Shown here: positions 22,729 through 32,711 of the stretch, piece by piece
Position numbering within the stretch: position 1 is the first letter of the stretch
How the letters are laid out: every line of letters starts with the position of its first letter
Source: Oikopleura dioica
Lineage: Eukaryota > Chordata > Appendicularia > Copelata > Oikopleuridae
Assembly: GCA_907165135.1 (NCBI GenBank)
Contig: OU015566.1
Location: 5,626,157-5,690,156 of the forward strand
Direction: 5' to 3'
Length of the DNA: 64,000 bases
Notes under the pieces: generated by a model
Databases searched by the model: none
Seen by the model: the letters and a program-made list of their open reading frames with translations, nothing else
What the model was told of the DNA's origin: nothing
Made by a program: the position numbers and the translations under genes

Positions 22729-24698
22729 TCAGAGTTTGTTGTTGTTTGTTTTCAGGGTTGATTGTTTAGCCGCTGCGTAGAAGTTAAGCATCACGAAGAT
22801 AAACGGCTTCAGTCCGTCGCCGAGAACGAGAGTGTACTAAAAGAGGGTAGATAATGGACTGTAGAAAGGATGCTCTTACTTTTGAGGTGTCTTTGAATTG
22901 CAGCGTCAAGTTCGCCTTATTATCATCTTCGATGTTCGTCAACGCGTGCGCTTCCTGGTGCACAATCACATTTCTCGTCTTTGCTTCGTAGAGCCTGATG
23001 CCCTCGAGCCAGTGGATGCCAAGGTATGCTGTGGCGTTGTTGTAAATCACCTCGACCAAAGCTTCCTTGATGTCTCGCACATTGTCATTTCTCGTTTCTT
23101 TGATCGACTCAAGCCAGCTTTTGGAACCGGAGCAGCGTAGTTCCATTGCTCGTACTTCTCGCTGCGTCGCCATCCGGATCAGAATATTCGCTAGAAATTG
23201 ATCCACAACCTTTGTTTCAATCGAAAATCCTACATTTCTTGTCGATAATATGAGCAGAGAGAAGTGGCGTTCCAAAGACGGGTTTTGACCAGCCTTCCCA
23301 GTCCTTGGGCAGCGCGTCGTAAAATCGAAGCTCTTGAGAAGTGAGCATCATCAGATAGTGCTTTCGCTCGTTTTCGTGGAAGACCCAGTCCATTCGAATA
23401 CAATATTGAGCTGAACAATTATATTACTTTTGCCGATCTTTGATTGGCTCAGATAAAGAATACTGGCTTCTTCTAGGTCATTCTCTTTGATTGCCACAAA
23501 AAGCGAATATTCGTCTTTGATTGGCCAGAATCCCCAAATAAGCACACATTCCCCATAAATTTTATAGCATAAAATCCTTGTTGAGACTTACAGGCAGTGT
23601 TGAGATCTTTCAAAAACTGGTCGCACTTGGGCATGCTCGCCTGTTTCGCCAGAGCTTCGTTGAAGCTTTTCATTTTGGTGAAATGATTCTTGGTCCTTTG
23701 CAGCGCCAGAACACAGTCATCCGCGACCGCTTCTGACTCGCATTTGACTACGATCCGATTCGACAGACAACCTGAGGCGACCTGAAAGGGTTTTCTAGGG
23801 ACGGTTATAGAAGAAGATTTACCTCGATACAGTGATCTCCGAATTTAGTGGCGCGGGAAAGACGGGCCATCCACAATGGGTTGCAGCCGAGTTCTTGGTA
23901 GATTTTGGACAGTTCGATCGGCCAATGGGTCGTTTTCCAAGTTTCGCTTCTTACTTGCAATCGTAATTTGTCGCCAGAACTAAATAATTTCTTTGTAATT
24001 TTTTTAAAAGAATGTCATTTGCTTACCTTTGAATTGCATCTACCGCCTCTTTGTGCGTCGCATTAAGCATCGATTTCTCATTACAAGCGATGATTCTGTC
24101 GCCAATATTAATATTCGAATGTCTTCTGTCACATTTCGAAATGAAGATCGGCCTCGAGCTGCCACTCTGATTGCTTTTGTCGCCTCCTTTTATCGAGATT
24201 CCGAAGGAGCTGTTTTTGCGCGAAATTTCGACAGTTCGGATTTCTGTTCCGCCATCTTTGATAGTTTTATCGAAATAGAAAGAAGAAGGAACTACCTGTA
24301 GAGTCGGTTTTGGAATAGTAGTCGATTAGTCCCGTACTTTGATCAATCGAGATTTGCGCCTGAAATGAAAATTTGGCTAAACTGAACATAAAAAAATTGT
24401 GTCCCAAAATGGGCCCACTTTGAGGCATGATAATCCACTGTATCTTTTATGAACTTAATCTCTAAGAAACCTGTCTTTGAATAATCTCTAGTAACTGCGG
24501 CATTTTTCGCTTTTTTTTATATGAAAGTGTACCGCGCAAAAGAAGGATCGAAAAAATGCATCTAGAAAATCCAACGATTTGTACCTGAATTGGTGGAGAC
24601 GGATCGCACACATCATTTCGAACATAAACTTGAACTGGAATCCTCTTCATTTTTCTCGTTTTCGTTTTACAAATCAGCTTCTTTTCATTCTTCAACAT
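22729..24698 (-). CDS. Syntrophin (dystrophin-associated PDZ/PH adaptor)
   Basis: Adaptor of the dystrophin complex at the plasma membrane (family knowledge). The short first exon is MLKNEKKLICKTKTRKMK. The PDZ domain (about 24262-24030) carries ISRKNSSFGISIKGG, IFISKCDRRHSNINIGDRII and NATHKEAVDAIQR inside the split first PH domain. That PH domain resumes with SGDKLRLQVRSETW (about 23980). The second PH domain (about 23400-22885) reads YLMMLTSQELRFYDALP, WSKPVFGTPLLSAHI and ILIRMATQREVRAMELRC, closest in pattern to alpha/beta syntrophins (FYDS.P..KEAW..PVH..PLLA). The syntrophin-unique C-terminus LGDGLKPFIFVML lies in the last exon, which ends at 22729. All inferred introns have GT..AG ends. 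A good fit to the whole family; the paralog type is unresolved. Confidence 0.88.
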
Positions 24699-24837
24699 TT
24701 AGTGTGAAGATTTGAAGATTCAGTCAATTCGAATGTACAAGATTTTTTAATCTTTCGGCAGGAGAAGTTAATTTCTTTTTACATTTACAGAAGCGATGTT
24801 TCTTTATTATAACCTGACATATTTTTGATAAGAAATA

Positions 24838-25711
24838 GGGAGACGCTCGGTTCGTGTACCAATTGGTATTCGAATACCAAAATTGGTATTCAAATACCAA
24901 AATTGGTATTCGAATACCAAATTTCGTTAAAAAGTCCGAATTTGATACACCTAAAGAGACCCTATGACGATTTTCAATAAGGATTTCTGAGTGAAATTCT
25001 GACCCCCCTTTTTTAATAGCTCATTGAAAAGAGCGTAAAAAGTTATCCCAGATTTCCCCGGAAAAGGATGAAATTTCCGAAGAAATAGCGTCATGGCACG
25101 TGACTGAAGTCCCAAAAGTACCAAAACTTTCCCGCCCGGGCATTTTCGACTCGTCTGAGATACAAGAGCTTGTAATAGCTCAAAATGATCGTCTTGGCGA
25201 GTTCTTGGTGGGCATCTTATTTTCATCCGTCTTCAACCCTATTTCATCCCTTTATCTATTGCTAGAAAAATAGAAATTTAAAAAAGGGTTGAAAAGGGAT
25301 GAAAACTTGATGCCCACCAAGAGCTAGCAGAGACGATCATTTTGAGCTATTACAAGCCTTATTAGCTCAGACGAGTCGAAAATGCTCGAGCGGGAAAGTT
25401 TGAGTTTTTTGGGACTTCAGTCACGTGCCATCACATCATTTTTGGAAAACTTCATCATTTTCCGGGCGAATCTGGGATAACTTTTTACGCTCTTTTCAAT
25501 GAGCAAATAAAATAGGGGGTAAGGATTTCACTCAGAAATCCTTATTGAAAATCGTCTATGCGCTCCGCGCCTGTCATGTAGGAAACTTTTGGAGAGGTTT
25601 ACTAGTTTTTGAAGGAAAAAATATGATCCGGTAAAAAAAATTTGGTATTGGAATACCAAAAATTGGTATTCGAATACCAAAAAATTTTGGTACACGAATC
25701 GAGCGTCCCCG
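24838..25711. mobile_element. 874-bp long-inverted-repeat element with 8-bp TSD
   Basis: The ends GGGAGACGCTCGGTTCGTGT and the complement of CACGAATCGAGCGTCCCCG are inverted. The TSD AAGAAATA stands at 24830-24837 and 25712-25719. Just inside both ends are palindromic units TTGGTATTCGAATACCAAAA: three on the left (about 24860-24922) and two on the right (about 25645-25690). The arms 24950-25225 and 25295-25560 are near-perfect complements, so the transcript would fold into a long hairpin. No transposase. Probably hAT-like from the TSD length. Confidence 0.87.
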
Positions 25712-25952
25712 AAGAAATAATAAAAGAAATGAAAGGCAGCTCGGGCAGGTAAGAGTTACAAAATCGGAACTAGGATGCTCTAGGGTGGGCGAAAATGGTC
25801 AAAAAAATGGGGAAGGAGGGTTCCTCATCCCTTGCGGGGGCCATCTTCCTTTTGCCAACCCTAGGGGATAAGATATGTTAGAAAAATAAAGTTGAACAAG
25901 TTTTTTTTTGAGGTTTGGAATTGACGGGACTGAAAGAAGAAAATCTGAAACT

Positions 25953-28900
25953 CTAGGAGTCGTAGCCATTGATTTCGTGGCCCTGTAGATCGAGAACTCT
26001 CTCGTTGCTCTGGCAGATTTGAAGCTCTCGCTCTAAGTCCTCCGTCAAGCTGGCGAAGGTCTGACGCTCCTTGGGATTACTGTCGCGCGGCTGCAGAAAA
26101 AAAAGATTAATGCCGCGGATCTAAGACCCTCAGAATTGAATTTAAGAAATCGAAAATAAATTGCGCAGCCACGCTCCTTTTCCAACAGTCGGCCATGATT
26201 TGGTAGATGCTGCGCGAGGCGAAAGGCGGATGAGCCAGGCGATTACCATCTTCGAGGAAATCCTTCACCTGAACAAATCTGTTTTAACGACTATTGAGGC
26301 CCACACGCCTTATCCTAGGCCCGGCGACCTGAGTAGAAAATCTGAGTAAGGGTCTAGATATTTCCGCGGCATGTCTCACCTCTTGTGCGGTCTTAGTCTG
26401 ATAGGGCGCATTCCCTAAACTAAAAATCTCCCACATAGTGACCCCAAAAGCCCAGACATCCGATTGCGTCGTGAACTTGTGCTCCTTGATGCTCTCCAGT
26501 GCCATCCACTTCCAGGGCAGTTTCCCGCGGGATGAGCGGTAGTAGTTTTCTTCTTTTGAGAGGCCGAAATCGGACACTTTCATCGTCAGGTCGGAAGAAA
26601 CGAGGATATTGCGAGCAGCTAAATCGCGGTGGACGAAGTTGTTTTCCGAGAGGAAGCACATTCCAGCAGCGATCTTGAAAGATTGTTTATTAAAGTTAAC
26701 ATATTTCTATGTGACATTTGGGCCAATAAGAGGGAAGTATAATTAATCTCAACGAATCAAAAATCAACCCCAAAGAAACCCTACAATCAACGCTAATTCA
26801 ACAGTCTACTCGAAAATAACGTCATTTTTGAGCAAGTGGTCTTATTATAACTGTAAATAAACTGTACCTGGAATGAAAATTTGATTAAATCTCCGTCCGT
26901 AAGTCTGAGCGACGAAGACGCCTAAAAATTCATTTCAAAATCAGCCTTTATCAATGAATAAACAAACCTTTGCTCCATTTTCCCTTCTTTCTCTGATGTC
27001 CTTCAAAACATTTCTCAGAAACTTGAGCAGGTCTCCATTCTTAAAAAAAAGCGCGTCACTCAAAATGAAAAAGTCCTTGCCTTACCTCCGCATATTCGAT
27101 TACGAGAAAGGGCCATTTGGTCGGCTCAGGGGTGTAGCCGCAGCCCAGAAGTTGAATCACATATTGGTGGTAATTTCTGTTCTGGTTTCTTTCGATAAAT
27201 CTCTGGCGGTATTCAGCGACCTAAATTTTTCAGCGATTAATTAATCGAAAAGCGCTGGTTCTCTCAGGGGAGGATAAGGAGATCATTCTGCCATAAATCG
27301 AACATGACTTCGAGTAATGACCGCATACTGGGGATTATACCACCATTAACTGTTCCTTCCCACAAGCAATTGTATACTGAATGTAATGTTTTTAGGGTCT
27401 TTTTTCGGCAAAGTTAAAATGGAACGGTAAAATTATCGTTTTTACGCGTCAAAAATGCTCCTTGATTCATTATTTCCCACTTGTTCGTCACTCTTTCGTC
27501 GAAAGAGCAATCCTAATCCAGTTAGATTTTGCGATTTGTCTCGAATGTGACGTGAAAAGCAACACGAGTAACAGTAATCCTGGATTACGACAAATTCTCG
27601 ATAATTACTATTATTACGATGGCGCACCTCCGACATTTCCCACCTATAAATAGCATCCTGTCTAGGTTTTTTCAACTCAAATTTCAACAAGAAAAATCTA
27701 AAAAAAGTCAACAATGATTTCCTCCTTCTCTTTCTTCCTCCTTGTTTCCGCCCGCAAGCATGAAAACACCGAACTCGGTTTAATGCTTTCAAAGTCGCTG
27801 ATGGCTTCTGTACCAAACCACCGACCCCCGATGAGCTTTCAAACAGGTCTCCTAAGGCGAGGAAGGAGCTATCGACGCGATGGTTCTGATGATCAAGTCT
27901 GCTACTTGCACAAAACCATGCGGGATAGCGAAACTATTGTCAATGACAACATCTGCGGTGACCATATTACAAGAAGATACCTCGTCGACTCGGTAAAGTG
28001 TTATTGTATGATCCTTATACAAATCTTTGATTCAGGTTTGTGGTCGAGGTGAAAGAAGCTGCTTCAAATGCAACTCAAATTTCGTTAAAATTGATGTTCC
28101 CGACATTGAAATCGCGAAATGCATTCCTCCAGTAGTTGATCTTTTCGACTCGGCTAGCGTTTCTCATCTTTGTCATGTAACGATGAGATCTTATGGGATC
28201 TGTGAATCTCCATCTGATCAAGGAACCTGCGGGGGTCTCTACTCTACCTACAGTTTTAACAGTAAGCCGAGTTGAAGTCTTTTTTTCCTCTATCGAAATT
28301 TTAAGCTAACGAGCGAGAACGAAATCTGTTCAACTACGAGTGTTGCAAGATTAGACTATCCGATCCGGGAAATAAGATCGGATGCAGCCCAAAAGGATAC
28401 AAGACGAGAGAACTCGAACTGTAAGGCACAAAAATGCAAATATCCTTTCTAACTCTTAAAATTCAAGCTCGATCGAAAAGAAATCCGGTCAAGTTGTGAC
28501 GATGCGATTTTCTCTCGCTATGCCCCAACGATGCTGCGCCGACATTTAGATTTTTTCATAAAAGTTAAATTTGTTGATAGTTACTGAAATTCTGCTTGTA
28601 CGTTCTTTTTGTTCAAAACCGTTTGCCAACCAGAACTGATATTTTGTTGCAAATATACATACGGAATAGAAATACGTCTCCTTTATACAGAGCGTATGTT
28701 AGCCATTTTTTGTTGAAATCAACAAAAAGAATCGCTTTTAATATATAATTGGTTGAATGATTTAGCATTTTCGCGAGAGTGCAATATTCTCCTTGATGAT
28801 CAAGGCTTGATCCTTACCTTCATCATGATTTTGAGTTCTTTGAACAAACTCTCCAACGCCATCTTTTGCTCTTCCGGATTCGCGTTTTCCACTCTTCCAA

Positions 28901-30427
28901 CTTTGAGCGCGACCCTTCGTTTCTCATTAATCTCGCTTCTGATTACAGGAATGTCGTCTGTATTGACGACGGAAGTGTAGACAACGCCAAAGCAGCCATT
29001 GCCGATTTCCATTTTATTCCCTTTTTGGATCGATGAACTCTGAGCCCGATTAGATTAGCTTACCTCCGAGCAGCTCGTACTGGATAATATAATGAGCAGG
29101 AATGTGATTTTCGAAATCAGCAGGATTGCCAGCCAGCAAGGGTGCATCTTCCCAACCAGGGCGCATCTTCAGGTCTTGAAATGGGATTTGCTTCAAGCCT
29201 CCTTTTTTTGAGAATTTAGACTAAAAACACAATTTATTTTTTGTAACTGATGAATTTCATGAGTCACGCTAACTTCCCCAAGACGCTAACTTCCCCAGAC
29301 GCTGACTTCCCCAGACGCTAACTTGCACAACCTTGGGGAAGTTAGCGTTTTGGGGAAGTTAGCGTCTTGGGCAAGTTAGCGTCTGGGGAAGTTAGCGTCT
29401 TGGGCAAGTTAGCGTGACTCGAATTTCATAGACACGAAAGTTTCGTGACGATTCGTCACTGACGAAACAGTAATCTGAACTCGGCAACTTGTGAAGAAAC
29501 CTGAGTCAGGCGACCTGTGTCAGGGCTTCTCTCTTCCTGGGCTTCGTTATTTACCTTGATCAAAATTCCGATTCCAAAAACAACGATCGCCGCCAACACC
29601 GCCGCCCCAATAATCCAAGTCGTCGAGCCAAGATCAAGAAGGGACATTTTCTTCTCAAACAAGTGAATTTCAAAGACGGTATCTTCTACGCCAAGAGAGT
29701 TTTCTAGCGTACAGCTGTATACACTCGGCATGTCGGGATTGATCGAATGGATGGTTAGGCTTTCGTATTGGTTGTGATAGGAGTAGGAGATTTTCGAAGA
29801 AGAGGGTGGTTGGAGATTCAATTGTTCGATGGGGATCCAGGCATCATCCTTTCGGAAGAGCCAGCTAGCTTTGGGAAACGGCGCGCAAGTTGGATAACGA
29901 ACGTTACAGACGAATGTGACAGTAGATTCAATTGGGGCGGTGAAGTAATTTGGCCGACCGCAGTTCTCCAGCTCATCCCTTCCGCTGAAATTATCCTGGC
30001 ATTGCTGATGGCTGGCGCAACCGTCGACGCATTCAATGTGCGCCCGAGGAGAGCTAGATTCTTGCTCGATTTCTAGCGCAACTTGAAAGTGGTCTTCTGC
30101 CCCGCAACTTTTCTCCGCTTTGCAGAGAAATGTATCGCCGAAATTTCCATCAAACGAGTCAATCACTGGATAGCCATTTTCAAAAGAAAAAAGGGAATTT
30201 TCTTCCCGAATTTCGCTTCCATTGGAAAACCAAAACGACAATTCGACATTCTCGTCAATTTGCCATTTTCGGCAAAGATCGGTCGTTCCAAAATCAATTC
30301 GTTCGCCGCAATGTGGCTCTATCGTTTTCTTTCTCCGGACTTTGGATTCGGAAATAAGCCGGGCTGGTGGAACACAGTCAGGAAAAACGACTGGGAGAAG
30401 AAAGAAGAAAATTTGTATTGAATTCAT
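25953..30427 (-). CDS. Ig-domain receptor tyrosine kinase (FGFR/VEGFR-like)
   Basis: The first exon (30427-29555) encodes a signal peptide (MNSIQIFFFLLPVVF), two Ig-like domains with paired cysteines (FGDTFLCKAEKSC; VTFVCNV...YSCTLENSLG) and a transmembrane helix (WIIGAAVLAAIVVFGIGILI). After a juxtamembrane exon (29220-29064), the kinase exons give the glycine loop GNGCFGVVY, the ATP lysine in VALKV, hinge FLVIEYAE, catalytic loop HRDLAARN, DFGLSKEENYYRSSRGKLPW, SDVWAFGVTMWEIFSLG and MADCWKRS. A tail ends GHEINGYDS at 25953. All catalytic residues are present, so it should be active. The DFG is followed by LS rather than the more usual LA. The class (FGFR, VEGFR or PDGFR type) cannot be fixed by eye. 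One intron (about 28816-27237) hosts an antisense gene, and the 334-bp intron after the TM exon hosts a transposon. Confidence 0.87.
27714..28549 (+). CDS. Secreted Cys-rich protein nested antisense in RTK intron
   Basis: Four exons join in frame: 27714-27992 (about), 28036-28261, 28311-28430 and 28469-28549, with short GT..AG introns. The protein opens with a signal peptide (MISSFSFFLLVSA), then a basic stretch (LLRRGRSYRRDGSDDQVC) that looks like a propeptide end. The Cys-rich mature part includes VCGRGERSCFKCNSNF, HLCHVTMRSYGICESP, FNYECCKIRLSD and QRCCADI at the end. A TATA-like CACCTATAAATAG lies at about 27640. No family was recognised. It lies wholly within an intron of the receptor kinase gene on the other strand. 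Confidence 0.62.
29261..29420. mobile_element. 160-bp foldback element with 9-bp TSD
   Basis: Ends GAGTCACGCTAACTT and AAGTTAGCGTGACTC are perfectly inverted. The TSD GAATTTCAT stands at 29252-29260 and 29421-29429. The body is entirely made of about 16-17-bp units (ACGCTAACTTCCCCAG type) on one side and their complement on the other. It sits in an RTK intron. Confidence 0.9.
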
Positions 30428-30689
30428 TATTTCTAGCGCTCGAAAACCGATTCAGATAATCTCCTGCAGAACGAAGGAATTTTCATTCTAACAAAAACAT
30501 TTTTAATTTCTTAACTTGTTTGTTTTCTTTGAAAGAATATACAAAAAAAAAGATAACGGAATAGAAAAACACGGTTGACACTTGACAGGAGATAATTGCA
30601 GTGAAAGATTCTAGCAGCTTGATAATTGATTGTTGTTCAGTTTTGACATTTTGGAAATTTTCAAAGTTCGACTAGGCTTCTTTTTCTTT
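30428..30689. other. GINS1-RTK spacer
   Basis: 262 bp between two same-strand genes, holding the RTK 5' flank and GINS1 3' UTR. A CGCTAG just before the RTK start could be a trans-splice acceptor. Confidence 0.35.
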
Positions 30690-31555
30690 TCAGACCTGGC
30701 GTTGAATTTCTTTGAGCAGGCCTTGGCGGACTAGGGGTTCTACATTTGCTCGAGGCTAAACGAGATGATCATTTCAGTGTTTTTTCTTCGTTTTCTTATG
30801 AACTTACCAAAAAATATCTACTATTCTTCTCAAGCGTAATTCTATCGCCATTCTCTAGCTCCACATCGCCGACATCTTCAACGCAAGTGACCTAGAAATC
30901 GTTCAATTCCATCTTCATCCCTTCGTATCATACCTCGACATAGAGCGATTTAGGCGGCGTCTGAATCTGTGTAAAATCCAAATCTCCCGATCCTCGCATC
31001 AGTTTCGCAAGAGCGCGGTTGTATTTGTGCGAGTACGTTCTTTCCGAAGCCGACAAGTTTGAGCGCAAATGATCTGGAATGACGGGGCCTCCTTGCCAGC
31101 GAATTTCGCGGATTTTCTCCAAACGTTTCATGTGATACGCGATCAGGCAGCGCTTGTTTCGCTCAATTCCCGCAGCTCTAAAAATATAGTGATGGTCTGA
31201 ACTTTGAGCGAAAGTCAAGTGTTCGGCAACCGGCGATGAACCCTGTCTCAGGTTTTCGTCGGAGGTTGTCAAGTCTAGGACAAGGGGTTCGATTTATTTA
31301 AAAATCCTTCTGTATTCATTACCTGAGACAGACATTTGTATATGTGCTCCTTTCTTTCGGGGTCACATCATTCAAATCCGCCGAGTCCTGAATCAGCTGA
31401 TTCATCGCCGTCGACGAAATGTCTTCTCTGTTTTTATTCGACAGGGCAATCGATTCGTCCACAATTTCACGGACAGCTGTATCGTCGTACGCCGGCAACG
31501 AGTCCTTCGCTCTTGCCAGGTCGCGAATCAGCTCTGCCGCCAATTCACCCGACAT
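30690..31555 (-). CDS. GINS1: GINS1 / PSF1, GINS replication complex subunit
   Basis: Subunit of the GINS tetramer in the CMG replicative helicase (nucleus). The exons read in order: MSGELAAELIRDLARAKDSL (N-terminal helix as in PSF1), then IERNKRCLIAYHMKRLEKIR and RWQGGPVIPDHLRSNLSASE, the signature LDFTQIQTPPKSLYVEV (about 30985-30935), GDVELENGDRITLEKNSRYF, and a C-terminal B-domain tail NVEPLVRQGLLKEIQRQV. Length and order match the family. The start at 31555 is preceded by CTTTTCTTTCAG, which could be a trans-splice acceptor, and lies only 104 bp after the SF3B5 stop. Confidence 0.93.
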
Positions 31556-31659
31556 TTTTTTCTGAAAGAAAAGCTTCGTCAATCGACAGTAGTTGGTGGC
31601 AGTCAAGCTTCTTTCTAAGTAGAACGGAACAGTTCTAGTACTGTAACTGGAGTCGAGAG
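31556..31659 (-). promoter_or_regulatory. Short SF3B5-GINS1 spacer with possible trans-splice acceptor
   Basis: 104 bp separate the SF3B5 stop (31660-31662) from the GINS1 ATG. Just before that ATG is a polypyrimidine tract plus CAG (CTTTTCTTTCAG). This is the arrangement expected of operon genes resolved by spliced-leader trans-splicing, which is known in larvaceans. Operon status is inferred. Confidence 0.45.
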
Positions 31660-32185
31660 TTACATGTCCATCCACTTTGGTTTCTGTGGAGGGGGTCCGC
31701 AAGGGTGGAACATTTTCTTCAGCAGGTTGAACTGAATATGAATTTAGGCCTTGATGATTCTGAATCTAAGCTGACTCTCATGTGTAGAATCCTGAGTCAG
31801 TGTCAGAATTAAAAAAAATGATCGACATCGTAATTCTGGCGAAGCCGGTTCGCAGCTTCGTTTGTAAAAAAGCGGCTTTCTTTGAGAGTTCTTCCTAGAA
31901 CCCTGACTAAGTTTATGACACAGGTTTATTCAGATTTTTCTTTACCTGAACTCTTGCTCTGGATTCATTTTCGCAAATTGCAATGTGCGAAAGAAGGTCG
32001 CCATGGCCGATGTAGCTAGAGAAGACGAAGATTAGTTGATTTATCTTTGAAGGATTGAACCTGGCGTAGCTGTCGCGGTGAGTGTGGACCATCCATTCCC
32101 ACTTGGTGAGATCAGCGTGGCCAGTTCCGTTGTATTTGGACTGGAGATGCTCCATTTGGGAGAAAATGTTGTAGCGGTCGCCCAT
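31660..32185 (-). CDS. SF3B5: SF3B5, U2 snRNP SF3b subunit (SF3b10)
   Basis: Small spliceosome protein of the SF3b complex. The first exon starts MGDRYNIFSQMEHLQSKYNG and continues GHADLTKWEWMVHTHRDSY. A 46-bp intron joins it to YIGHGDLLSHIAICENESRA. An intron of about 200 bp leads to the last exon FNLLKKMFHPCGPPPQKP, ending WMDM at 31660. The order and about 85-90 residue length match SF3B5 closely. It is the upstream member of a tight pair with GINS1, and is divergent from PREP. Confidence 0.94.
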
Positions 32186-32711
32186 TTTCGTAGGGTTGCT
32201 TCAATCTGAAAAGAAGAAGAAATTAAGAAAAATCCACGTAGTAGTTTTTGAGAATATCAAAATTTTCGCCTTTTATGCCAAAAAATTCAGCAAAACCAAA
32301 GATGAATAATAAAAATTTTTATAAAGGAAAAAATTTTGATAAAAATTTCTCTTTTTGAATGAGTTAAAAATACAACAAAAATTTAGTAAGATGAACTTTC
32401 TAGAATTTTTTCGCGTAAACGAAGAGAATAATTTTTCTCCTTCGCTCGGAAAAAATGAGCGCGATTGGCCGCGTAGTTTTGAATTCGCGGCGGTCGCGCA
32501 ACAATTTTGAAACTGGCTCGATCCGAGATTAAAATTCTGATTTTTTGAAAAAGAGATGTTACGAAGATCGTTTTCGCTCGCCAATCGACTGAGATTTCTC
32601 GCAGGCAAGGGGTTGCCGCGAAGTTTTTTACTGTTGAATTTTCGAATTTATTTTGCTGACGTTTTTAGTTTGACTCTTTTTTCTTTTAACGGATCAACCT
32701 TTTTAGAGAAA
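32186..32711. promoter_or_regulatory. Divergent promoter region SF3B5 / PREP
   Basis: 526 bp between two head-to-head starts. AT-rich, with a GC-richer patch at about 32455-32520. On the plus strand it is open in frame with PREP from an ATG at 32556. A TTTTTAG lies just before the main PREP ATG. Confidence 0.4.
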
